Assembly: GCF_024436375.1 (NCBI RefSeq)
Contig: NZ_JAFMZM010000001.1
Coordinates: forward strand, 620,001 to 684,000
Direction of reading: 5' to 3'
DNA from: Nocardioides astragali
GTDB lineage: Bacteria; Actinomycetota; Actinomycetes; Propionibacteriales; Nocardioidaceae
Length of the DNA stretch: 64,000 nucleotides
Of this stretch, positions 14,128-21,530 are shown piece by piece. The position numbers and the translations under genes are program-made. Position 1 is the first letter of the stretch. Every line of letters starts with the position of its first letter. Below the pieces are notes generated by a model that saw only the letters and a list, made by a program, of their open reading frames with translations, did not search any database and was not told where the DNA came from.

Positions 14128-15882
14128 CTACCTCCCGTAGATCCGCTCGCCTGGGGGCCAGCGGGTGATCGTCACCGGCAGCTGCTCGACCCGCGGCGTG
14201 CCGTCGGAATCGCGGGTCACCAGCTGGTGGACGAGGAACTTCTCGTCGTCACGACTCGGGAAGTCCGTGCGTTGATGGGCCCCCCGTGACTCCTCGCGCT
14301 GCATCCCGGACGCGAGCATGCACTCGGCCACGTCGAGGAGGTTGGCCAGCTCGAGCGCGCCGACGAGCTCGGTGTTGAAGGTCCGGCTGGTGTCGCGGAC
14401 GCCGATCCTCTTCGCCCTCTCCTGCAGCTCGCGCAGCCGGTCGGCTCCCTTGGTCATCTCCTCGCCGGTGCGATAGATGCCGGCCGATTCCTCCATGGTG
14501 GCCTGCATCTCCGTACGGATCGTGGAGACGTCCTCCTCCCATGGCACCCGGTCGAGCAGGTCGTGCTCGATCCGGCGCGCCTCGTCGGCGGCCTGGGCCG
14601 CGACCACGTGCGGCGCCGCGGTCGCACCGGAGGCGTGCTCCGCCGCGGCGCGTCCCGCCCGGGCGCCGAAGACCAGGCACTCCGGCAGTGAGTTGGACCC
14701 GAGCCGGTTGGCGCCGTTGATGCTCACGCATGCGGTCTCGCCCGCGGCGTAGAGCCCCTCGAGGCCGGCCGCGCCGTTCACGTCGGTGTGGACGCCGCCC
14801 ATCATGTAGTGGACCACCGGTCGCACGGGGATCAGGTCGGTGACCGGGTCGATGCGCTCGTACTTCAGGCACAGCTCGCGCACGAACGGCAGCCGGGCGT
14901 CGATGAGCTCGGCTCCCAGGTGGCGCAGGTCGAGGTGGACGACCGCGCCGTAAGGCGTGTCCAGCGTGCGGCCCATCTCCTCCTCGTGCACGAAGGCCTG
15001 GGAGATCCGGTCGCGCGGGCCGAGCTCCATGCTGCGCAGCTCGGGGGTCGGCGTCGGCTTCCCGAGGTCGTAGTCCTGGAGGTAGCGATAGCCGTCCTTG
15101 TTGAGCAGCCAGCCGCCCTCGGCCCTGGTGGCCTCGGTGATCAGGATGCCGGAGAAGGGAAGGCCGGTGGGGTGGTACTGGACGAACTCCATGTCCTTGA
15201 GCGGAGCGCCCGCCCGGAAGGCCAGCGCCATGCCGTCGCCGGTGTTGATGTTGGCGTTGGTGGTGAAGGGGAAGACCTTGCCGCATCCACCGTTCGCGAG
15301 CACGACGGACTTGGCCGTGATCGCCTGGATCCGCCCGGTGTGCAGGTCGACGGCCACGAGCCCGTGCACCCGCCCGTCGTCGACCAGCAGCCGCGTCACG
15401 AACCACTCGTCGTAGCGCGTCACCTCACGGAACTTCAGCGTGGTCTGGAACAGCGCGTGCAACATGTGGAAGCCGGTCTTGTCGGCGGCGTACCAGGTGC
15501 GCTTCTTCTTCATGCCGCCGAACGCGCGGACCGCGATGTGCCCGTCCGGTTGCCGGCTCCAAGGGCATCCCCAGTGCTCGAGCCGCAGCAGCTCGCGCGG
15601 GGCCTCGTGGACGAACGCCTCGATCGCGTCCTGGTCGCCGAGCCAGTCGCTCCCCGAGATCGTGTCGTAGATGTGCTCCTCGAGACTGTCGTCCGCCGCG
15701 GCCACCCCTGCGGCGCCGCCCTCCGCGGAGACGCTGTGGCTGCGCATCGGATAGACCTTGGACACCACCGCGACGTCCAGGGTGGGATCGGTCTCGGCCA
15801 CTGCGATGGCGGCACGAAGCCCGGCGAGACCGCCGCCGACGATGAGCACGTCGTGGGCGGCGACGACCGCGCCGTCATTCAC
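14128..15882 (-). CDS. frdA: Fumarate reductase flavoprotein subunit
   Basis: A 584-aa catalytic subunit that reduces fumarate to succinate (or the reverse). The FAD-binding motif is [14 protein letters not shown], with the covalent-FAD histidine in [14 protein letters not shown] (H49). Further motifs are [34 protein letters not shown] and [17 protein letters not shown]. The GTG at 15882 ([18 protein letters not shown]) has a GAGGAG ribosome site and places the flavin motif at the normal distance; the open frame continues 33 codons further up but is Ser/Thr/Arg shadow sequence there. Its start overlaps the small upstream gene by 8 bp. Confidence 0.93.
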   Translation of the reverse strand: MNDGAVVAAHDVLIVGGGLAGLRAAIAVAETDPTLDVAVVSKVYPMRSHSVSAEGGAAGVAAADDSLEEHIYDTISGSDWLGDQDAIEAFVHEAPRELLRLEHWGCPWSRQPDGHIAVRAFGGMKKKRTWYAADKTGFHMLHALFQTTLKFREVTRYDEWFVTRLLVDDGRVHGLVAVDLHTGRIQAITAKSVVLANGGCGKVFPFTTNANINTGDGMALAFRAGAPLKDMEFVQYHPTGLPFSGILITEATRAEGGWLLNKDGYRYLQDYDLGKPTPTPELRSMELGPRDRISQAFVHEEEMGRTLDTPYGAVVHLDLRHLGAELIDARLPFVRELCLKYERIDPVTDLIPVRPVVHYMMGGVHTDVNGAAGLEGLYAAGETACVSINGANRLGSNSLPECLVFGARAGRAAAEHASGATAAPHVVAAQAADEARRIEHDLLDRVPWEEDVSTIRTEMQATMEESAGIYRTGEEMTKGADRLRELQERAKRIGVRDTSRTFNTELVGALELANLLDVAECMLASGMQREESRGAHQRTDFPSRDDEKFLVHQLVTRDSDGTPRVEQLPVTITRWPPGERIYGR

Positions 15883-16102
15883 CCCGGAGCTCCTCGTCGA
15901 GGACCACTCGCCCGTGGTGGTTGACGACCTGGTTGTGGACGCTGCCGTCGTGGAACTCCTCGTGGTGCGTCTGGCACCCACATGCGAAGCGCAGGTCTCG
16001 TGTCGCCAGGCCTTGCAGGTCCTCGGTGACGAGCTCGTCGCCGTCCTGCACCCTGCCGCACGGCGCGGTCATGGCCTCGAACCTTTTCGCGGTGGACGTC
16101 AC
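15875..16102 (-). CDS. Small Cys/His-rich protein leading the frd operon
   Basis: A 75-aa protein ([20 protein letters not shown] at the start) preceded by AGGAGG 7 nt before its GTG, so translation is well supported. It has no signal peptide or membrane helix. Candidate metal ligands cluster as [13 protein letters not shown] plus the earlier APCG and later [10 protein letters not shown]. The family was not recognised. Because it overlaps frdA by 8 bp and is the first gene of the operon, it may help assemble or flavinylate the reductase, or sense iron/redox state; this is inference from position alone. Confidence 0.65.
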   Translation of the reverse strand: MTSTAKRFEAMTAPCGRVQDGDELVTEDLQGLATRDLRFACGCQTHHEEFHDGSVHNQVVNHHGRVVLDEELRGE

Positions 16103-16199
16103 GGCGCACCTCCTGCAGCGGGGCGGGAGGACGCGCCCCTACCTACCTACAGATTCCTCCTCACCGCCCGGAATGTGAAGAGGAGCTGAGCTGCACGTG

Positions 16200-16964
16200 C
16201 TACGCCTGGCGCCAAGGGGCGACGAGGGCGGTGAGGTCGGAGGACAGCTCCTGCTGCAGCTTGGGACCGAAGGTCACCCGGTGCACGCCCATCACCTGCA
16301 GGTCCTCCAGCGACCCGGCGGCCGAGCCGGTGCGCGGGTTGGCGATGACGTTGACGGGTCCGGAGACCGCGTCGAGCACCGCCTGCAGGGACGCGGCATC
16401 CGGTACGCCGACGGGGTAGACGCACCGGGCTCCCGCCTCCTCGCAGGCGAGCAGCCGGGTGATCGCCTCGCCGACCGGGTCGGAGAACTCGTCCTTCTTG
16501 AGGAACACGTCGGTGCGGGCGTTGATCACCACGTCGACCCCCGCTGAATCGGCAGCCTGGCGGATCGCGCCGATGTAGTCGGCGTGCTCGGCCGCGGAGC
16601 GCATCCGGCCCTCGGAGTGCACGGTGTCCTCGATGTTGAGGCCCACCGCGCCGGCCTCGAGCATCCGCTCGACGAGCTCGGCGGCGGCGGTGTCGTAGCC
16701 GGACTCGAGGTCGGCGGTCACCGGGACGTCGGGCACGGCCGAGCAGATGCGGCGTACGCCGTCGAGGGCGTCGTCGAGCGACATGTCCTCCTTGTCGCCC
16801 TGGCCGCGGGAGTCGGCCAGCGGGTGGCTGCCGATGCTCAGCGCCGTGAAGCCGGCGTCCGCGACGACCCGGGCGGACCAGGCGTCCCAGACGTTGGGGA
16901 GGACCAGCGTGGAGCCGGTGTGGTGCAGCTCGAGGAGGGTGGTGGCGCGGGTGGCGATGTCCAT
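16200..16964 (-). CDS. Isocitrate lyase/PEP mutase family protein
   Basis: A 254-aa TIM-barrel protein of the superfamily that cleaves or rearranges 2-methylisocitrate, oxaloacetate or phosphonopyruvate-like substrates. Features are LVLPNVWDAWSARVVADAGF (N-terminal strand), VTADLESGYD (metal-binding acidic motif), GLNIEDT, VINARTDVFL and YPVGVPD. The KKCGH loop of true isocitrate lyases is absent, and the length fits the short actinobacterial members annotated as oxaloacetate decarboxylase or methylisocitrate lyase-like. The substrate cannot be assigned from sequence. Divergent from the flavoprotein gene with a 63-bp shared spacer containing TATGCC as a candidate -10. Confidence 0.82.
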   Translation of the reverse strand: MDIATRATTLLELHHTGSTLVLPNVWDAWSARVVADAGFTALSIGSHPLADSRGQGDKEDMSLDDALDGVRRICSAVPDVPVTADLESGYDTAAAELVERMLEAGAVGLNIEDTVHSEGRMRSAAEHADYIGAIRQAADSAGVDVVINARTDVFLKKDEFSDPVGEAITRLLACEEAGARCVYPVGVPDAASLQAVLDAVSGPVNVIANPRTGSAAGSLEDLQVMGVHRVTFGPKLQQELSSDLTALVAPWRQA

Positions 16965-17027
16965 GCCCCGAGGCTGCCACGCCGGTGGGCACGGGCATAG
17001 AGGCCGTCCGCGCCGCGTTGCACCGGC

Positions 17028-18116
17028 ATGGACGTACCCGAGGCCGTGCACGACTCGATCGTCATCGGCGCCGGCCAGGCGGGTCTCGCCGCGTCGTACT
17101 TCCTGCGCCAGCGCAGGATCGAGCACGTCGTGCTGGACGCCAACCCGTACCCGGGCGGCGCCTGGCAGCACCGGTGGGCCTCCTTGGGCATGGACGACGT
17201 CCACGGAGTCGCCGACCTGCCGGGCTCGACGGCTCCCACGCGATCCGCCCGGGCCGCCAACGCCGTGGTGCCGAACTACTTCGGTGACTACGAGCGCGAG
17301 CAGGGCCTCCCGGTGGTGCGCCCGGTCCGGGTCGACCGCGTCGAGAGCGAGGGCGACCTCCTCGTCGTCCGCGCGGGTGAACAGGAGTGGCGGACCCGGA
17401 CCCTGGTCAACGCGAGCGGGACCTGGACCCGCCCGTTCGTGCCGTTCTACCCCGGCATCGGCTCGTTCGCGGGGGAGCAGGTGCACACTGCGCACTACCC
17501 GGGCGCGGAGCACTTCCGCGGCAAGCGGGTCCTGGTCGTCGGCGGCGGCGCGTCGGCCGTGCAGTTCCTCGGCGAGCTGGCTCCGGTGACGGAGACGCTG
17601 TGGGTGACGCGGCGACCGCCCGTGTGGCGCGAGGACTTCGACGCATCCGCAGGCCTCGCGGCGGTGACCGCGGTCGAGGAGCGCGTACGCCGTGGGCTGC
17701 CGCCCGCGAGCGTGGTGAGCGTGACGGGGCTGGCGCTGCGCCCCCAGGAGCAGGAGGCTGCCCGGCTCGGTGCCTACGAGCGGCTGCCGATGTTCGACCG
17801 GATCGAGGCCGACGGCGTGCGGTGGTCGGACTCGCCGCGCGCAGCCGGTCGGTTCGAGCGCGTCGACGCGATCCTCTGGGCGACCGGGTTCCGGCCGGCT
17901 GTCGACCACCTCGCGCCGCTGGGCCTGCGGACGCCGGAGGGTGGGATCGAGCTGGAGCCGGTGCGCGGCAACGTGCAGGGGGCCACCACCGCGGTGCGCG
18001 ACCCCCGCGTGCAGCTGGTCGGCTACGGGCCGTCGGCGAGCACGATCGGCGCGTCGCGGGCCGGTCGGCAGGCGGCGCTGGCGGTCTCCCGGGCACTGGA
18101 GTCCCGAGCCGCCTGA
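17028..18116 (+). CDS. FAD/NAD(P)-dependent oxidoreductase (flavin monooxygenase-like)
   Basis: A 362-aa protein with two Rossmann dinucleotide motifs: IVIGAGQAGLAASYFL near the N terminus for FAD and VLVVGGGASAVQFLGEL around residue 172 for NAD(P)H. NASGTWTRPFVP and LWATGFRPAVDHL are typical of class B flavin monooxygenases and CzcO-like reductases. The protein is shorter than Baeyer-Villiger enzymes and lacks a clear FxGxxxHxxxW signature, although VHTAHYPG is similar in place. Substrate unknown. Followed by the lipoprotein promoter region after about 20 bp. Confidence 0.82.
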   Translation: MDVPEAVHDSIVIGAGQAGLAASYFLRQRRIEHVVLDANPYPGGAWQHRWASLGMDDVHGVADLPGSTAPTRSARAANAVVPNYFGDYEREQGLPVVRPVRVDRVESEGDLLVVRAGEQEWRTRTLVNASGTWTRPFVPFYPGIGSFAGEQVHTAHYPGAEHFRGKRVLVVGGGASAVQFLGELAPVTETLWVTRRPPVWREDFDASAGLAAVTAVEERVRRGLPPASVVSVTGLALRPQEQEAARLGAYERLPMFDRIEADGVRWSDSPRAAGRFERVDAILWATGFRPAVDHLAPLGLRTPEGGIELEPVRGNVQGATTAVRDPRVQLVGYGPSASTIGASRAGRQAALAVSRALESRAA

Positions 18117-18137
18117 GGGACCGATCTCGACTGTCGC

Positions 18138-18174
18138 TGTCAACATCTGTCAGCCCGTGTCAACCACCGTCGCG
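18138..18174 (+). promoter_or_regulatory. Direct-repeat operator of lipoprotein 1 (10-bp spacing)
   Basis: TGTCAAC (18138), TGTCAGC (18148), TGTCAAC (18158) and a weaker CGTCGCG (18168) follow each other at exactly 10-bp steps, one helical turn apart, just upstream of a likely -10 (TAGTCC, 18187-18192). Direct repeats on one helix face near -35 are the classic layout of activators such as SARPs. GTGTCAACCA (18157-18166), then 11 bp, then GCCGCA (18178-18183) recurs with identical spacing at the second lipoprotein gene (40027-40053). Confidence 0.6.
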
Positions 18175-18197
18175 GCGGCCGCACGGTAGTCCCATCA

Positions 18198-18219
18198 GCC
18201 GATCCGAGAGCGGATCGGC
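18198..18219 (+). promoter_or_regulatory. Perfect 9-bp hairpin at the 5' end of the lipoprotein 1 transcript
   Basis: GCCGATCCG and CGGATCGGC pair perfectly around an AGAG tetraloop, starting close to the predicted transcription start and 5 nt before the GAAGGGA ribosome site. It may stabilise the 5' end, or be a protein-binding palindrome in DNA. The second lipoprotein leader has no such perfect stem. Confidence 0.5.
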
Positions 18220-18238
18220 ACCACGAAGGGACACCATC

Positions 18239-18523
18239 ATGAACACGACCACCACCATCCGCCGTCAGATCGCCGCATGCGCCATCGCCGCCATCGTCGT
18301 CCCGGCATTCGCCGCCTGCGGTGAGGAGATCGCGCCGCCGACCCAGGACGTCGGCCGCAACCAGGTCGACAAGCAGGACCGTCAGGCACCGGCGCCGCGC
18401 ACCACGGGAAACCGGTTCGACTTCGGCGACGAGTACGGGACGGCGAAGGTCCCCGAGCGCAAGGCTCGGCCGGCCGGGAGCGGGACCCGGAACCGGATGG
18501 ACTTCGGGGACGACGGCCGCTGA
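18239..18523 (+). CDS. 94-aa lipoprotein 1 with duplicated DFGD motif
   Basis: MNTTTTIRRQIAACAIAAIV begins a signal peptide ending in a lipobox-like PAFAAC (C27), so the mature protein should be a lipid-anchored, about 68-residue, charged and disordered peptide. It contains a repeated motif, GNRFDFGDEYG and later RNRMDFGDDGR at the C terminus. No database family was recognised. It has the same length (94 aa), the same N-terminal architecture, a two-copy internal motif and the same promoter layout as the protein at 40107-40391, though the repeat sequences differ. It converges with the tandem STAND genes; control by them is inferred. Confidence 0.75.
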   Translation: MNTTTTIRRQIAACAIAAIVVPAFAACGEEIAPPTQDVGRNQVDKQDRQAPAPRTTGNRFDFGDEYGTAKVPERKARPAGSGTRNRMDFGDDGR

Positions 18524-18538
18524 GGACCCACGGGGAGA

Positions 18539-18565
18539 GGGCGGCGACCGGCCGGGTCGTCGCCC
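18539..18565. terminator. Hairpin between lipoprotein 1 and the STAND 2 gene
   Basis: GGGCGGCGACC (18539-18549) pairs with GGTCGTCGCCC (18555-18565), 11 bp with one G-T pair and a 5-nt loop, 16 nt after the lipoprotein stop and before the convergent STAND 2 stop at 18612. Confidence 0.5.
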
Positions 18566-18611
18566 GGTCCCTGTCCCTGGCCGGGCAGGCGGCCGGTCGT
18601 CGCCCACCTCC

Positions 18612-21530
18612 TCACGTCTTGCCGCGCGTCCGGACGATCGCCTCGGACAGCGGCACGTGCTCTCGGGCGTCGGTCGCCGCTCGACCGAGCAGTCGACCCG
18701 CGACCGTGCCACGACCTTCGCGGAGCGCGACCTGCGCACCCCGCCAGCGGCAGTACGCCGCGTCGTGGGGGCGGGTGAGTCGGTCCCACTCCGAAGCTGC
18801 GGAGACCCAGGCCTCCACGGTCCCGTCGCCCCGGATCCTCGACAGCTCGGCGCGCCACGACCTGGACCAGGCGGGAACGGCCACGTCGAACGCCTCCTCG
18901 CCGAACGGGTCGACGAGCGCACCTGCCGCCATGTCGCGGAGCTGATCCGTCACCCGGTGACGCTCCGTCGCGGTCGCGGTCGCGGTCGCATTCGCGATCT
19001 CGAGCCGGTCGGCGTGCGCCCGCGCATGGACGCAGACCAGAGGCGCGGCCATCCGCGCGGCCTGGGTCGACAGGGTCACGTCCAGCGCCTCCTGGAGGAG
19101 CGCTAGTGCCGCGTCGACCTTTCCGGCCCAGAGCTCGACGTCCGCATGCCACGGGATCCCCTCCGCCCAGTTCTGGTTGTGGTTGCGGACCAGGGCGTCG
19201 GCGGCGCGAGACCGTTCGAGCGCGGCGCGCACGTGGCCTTGCCGGAGCTCCACCGCACCGAGCATGAGGTGGCCGATCGCCGTGTCCACGGTGGGGCCCG
19301 AGCGCGTCACCGGACGGAGCACCTCATGGGCTGCCCCCACGTCGCCCGAACGCAAGTGTGCCTCGCACACGTTGATGCGGAGCACCATGCCCACCTCGGT
19401 GTGCACCAGGTTCCGGGCCTCACCCTGTCGCAAGGCATCGCGGGCGGTCTCCTCGACGTCTGCGCCTGGCGCCGCGGCGTGCAGCAGGATGTCCGTGGTG
19501 GTCGCGGCGAGCGCGAGGTCGCCCAGCGGGTCGGGTTCCGGCAGCTCGGTGGTGAGTGCGCGACGTGCAAGGGTGAGGGCTGCTTCGAAGTCGCCGGTGT
19601 GCATCGTCAGCCAAGCCTCCCCGCCCAGGATGCGTCGCCTCCACCGCGGGTCGTCGAACTCCTCGAGCGCGTCGAGGACGCGATGCAGGTTTGTCTGTGC
19701 CTCTGCATAGCGACCCGTCAGGACGAAGGCGGTGCCCCGATTCGCGAGCAGCGCCATCAGCTCCGCGGACGGCGGCAACGCGTCGTGCAGGGTGAGTGCC
19801 TCGTCCAGAAGGACCAGACCGTGTTCCGTGCTCCCTTGCTCGCACAGGACCCTGCCGACCCGGTGCAGCATCGCAGCGCGTTGGCGGTCAGGAAGATCGA
19901 GCGCCTCGGCCCGCCGGGCCAACGCCCCGCTCACCTCGGTCTCACCGATCTCGAACGCGGTGTCGAGTGCCGGGACCAGCACGTCCCACAGCTCCATGTC
20001 GGCCGGGACACTGCCGCGGTCCCACAGCTCCAACACGCGCAGCCAGGCGTCGAGCTCGTCCCGGTAGGCGAACCTGTCGCCAGCCCGGCGCGCGGCAGCC
20101 ACCCGATACGTGGCCTCGAGGTCTGGACGCCCCGCCGCCTGCCAGTGCCCGGCGATCTCGCCGGGCTCGATGTCAGGCTCCGTGGCCAGCGCCTCCGCCA
20201 GGCGGGCATGCACGCGCGCTGCCTCGCCGGGCAGCAGCCGGCGCTCGATCGCCTCGGTGAACAAGGGATGCGCCAGACCTGCGTCGTTCCCTGCGTGAAT
20301 CCGCAGGAGGCCGCGGCGCTCCAGTGTCCTGAGCGCGCCGTCCGCCTGGTCGGCTTCCAGTCCGCTCGCGGAGAGCAGGGTCGCGGGTCCCAGCCGCCGC
20401 TGCGCCACCCCGAGCACCCGCGCCACCCGCCAAGATGCCCCGTCCAGGTCCCCGATCCTGCGGTCGAGGAGCTCCGCCAATTGCCTCGGCAACCCGGCAT
20501 CAGGCGCCATCGTCGCCAGCTGGGCGGTGTAGAGCGGGAGACCCTGGCTGCGGACGTGGATCAGCTCGACGGCGTCGCCGTCGAGCTCCGACCCCATCAG
20601 CAGCCGGAGCTGCTGGGCGGTCTCGCCCGGGCTCATCGGTCCGAGGTCGACCGAGGCCACCCCCGGAGTCCACCGGGCTCGCGAGAGCCACTCAGAGTGA
20701 CCCGCGGACACGTCCGGGTCGTCGGAGCGCCAAGTGACCACGAGCGGGACGTCCGACGGACGATTCACCAGGTGCGTCAGGAGGTCGAGGGTGCTCCGGT
20801 CCGCCCAGTGGCAGTCCTCCACGTGCAGGGCCAGGGAGCGTGTGGCCGACATCGCTCCCAGGAGTGCGCCGATCGAGGAGAAGAGCCGTTCCAGGCCCCA
20901 CGGATCGTCCTGTTGAGGCGCGGGCGCGTCATCCTGCAGCTCAGGCAGCAGGCGACTCACGGAGGCGCGCACGTACGGCGGGCAGTCGGCGAGTCCTTCC
21001 TTCATCCACTGCGCGTCATCGATCAGGTAGAGGCCTCGCAACACGTCGACGACTGGCAGGAGCGGCACCTCGCTCGACAGCTGGAGGCAATGTCCGACGG
21101 CGACGACCGTGTCGACGGACGCGGCCGCCGCACCGACGAGCGTCGTCTTGCCGATGCCGGCCTCGCCGGTGACGAGGAGGAGCCCGGTGCCGGACTCGAG
21201 GTGTCGTCGTACGGCGGCCAGCTCGGCGGTGCGTCCGGCGATGGGCGGCGTCGGGGCTGGGCTGCCGTCGGCCGGGCCGGACGCGCTCAGCCAGAGGTGG
21301 TGAAAGGCCGCGGGGTCGCCGCCCATGGCCTCGACGAGCAGCTCGAGGGTGCCCCAGGTCGGGAGGGCGGGGGCGGAGAAGACTTTGGAGACGGTGGTGT
21401 GGGAGACGCCCGTGTCGCGGGCGAGGGTGCGCAGCGAGGGCCAGCCGGCACGGTGGTGGAGGTCGTGCAGGGCGGCGACCAGGTCGCGGTGCGGGCCCGG
21501 CGGCAGGTCTGCGCGGGGGAGTGCGCTCAT
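18612..21530 (-). CDS. STAND-type regulator 2: XRE-like HTH, AAA ATPase, TPR repeats
   Basis: A 972-aa paralogue. HTH in residues 12-80 (GVSHTTVSKVF at 41-51), Walker A GEAGIGKT (122-129), Walker B LALHVED (233-239) with CHWAD, then about 650 residues of helical TPR-like sequence ending RLTRPHDAAYCRWRGAQ and AREHVPLSEAI. In LAL regulators this C-terminal region leads into a LuxR HTH, which is absent here. It is the second gene of a tandem pair: its ATG overlaps the STAND 3 stop by 4 bp, so the pair is coupled. The first 85 residues are nearly identical to STAND 3, also at the DNA level, while the ATPase and TPR parts diverge more. Function unknown; a signal-dependent transcription factor is the likely role. 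Confidence 0.76.
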   Translation of the reverse strand: MSALPRADLPPGPHRDLVAALHDLHHRAGWPSLRTLARDTGVSHTTVSKVFSAPALPTWGTLELLVEAMGGDPAAFHHLWLSASGPADGSPAPTPPIAGRTAELAAVRRHLESGTGLLLVTGEAGIGKTTLVGAAAASVDTVVAVGHCLQLSSEVPLLPVVDVLRGLYLIDDAQWMKEGLADCPPYVRASVSRLLPELQDDAPAPQQDDPWGLERLFSSIGALLGAMSATRSLALHVEDCHWADRSTLDLLTHLVNRPSDVPLVVTWRSDDPDVSAGHSEWLSRARWTPGVASVDLGPMSPGETAQQLRLLMGSELDGDAVELIHVRSQGLPLYTAQLATMAPDAGLPRQLAELLDRRIGDLDGASWRVARVLGVAQRRLGPATLLSASGLEADQADGALRTLERRGLLRIHAGNDAGLAHPLFTEAIERRLLPGEAARVHARLAEALATEPDIEPGEIAGHWQAAGRPDLEATYRVAAARRAGDRFAYRDELDAWLRVLELWDRGSVPADMELWDVLVPALDTAFEIGETEVSGALARRAEALDLPDRQRAAMLHRVGRVLCEQGSTEHGLVLLDEALTLHDALPPSAELMALLANRGTAFVLTGRYAEAQTNLHRVLDALEEFDDPRWRRRILGGEAWLTMHTGDFEAALTLARRALTTELPEPDPLGDLALAATTTDILLHAAAPGADVEETARDALRQGEARNLVHTEVGMVLRINVCEAHLRSGDVGAAHEVLRPVTRSGPTVDTAIGHLMLGAVELRQGHVRAALERSRAADALVRNHNQNWAEGIPWHADVELWAGKVDAALALLQEALDVTLSTQAARMAAPLVCVHARAHADRLEIANATATATATERHRVTDQLRDMAAGALVDPFGEEAFDVAVPAWSRSWRAELSRIRGDGTVEAWVSAASEWDRLTRPHDAAYCRWRGAQVALREGRGTVAGRLLGRAATDAREHVPLSEAIVRTRGKT

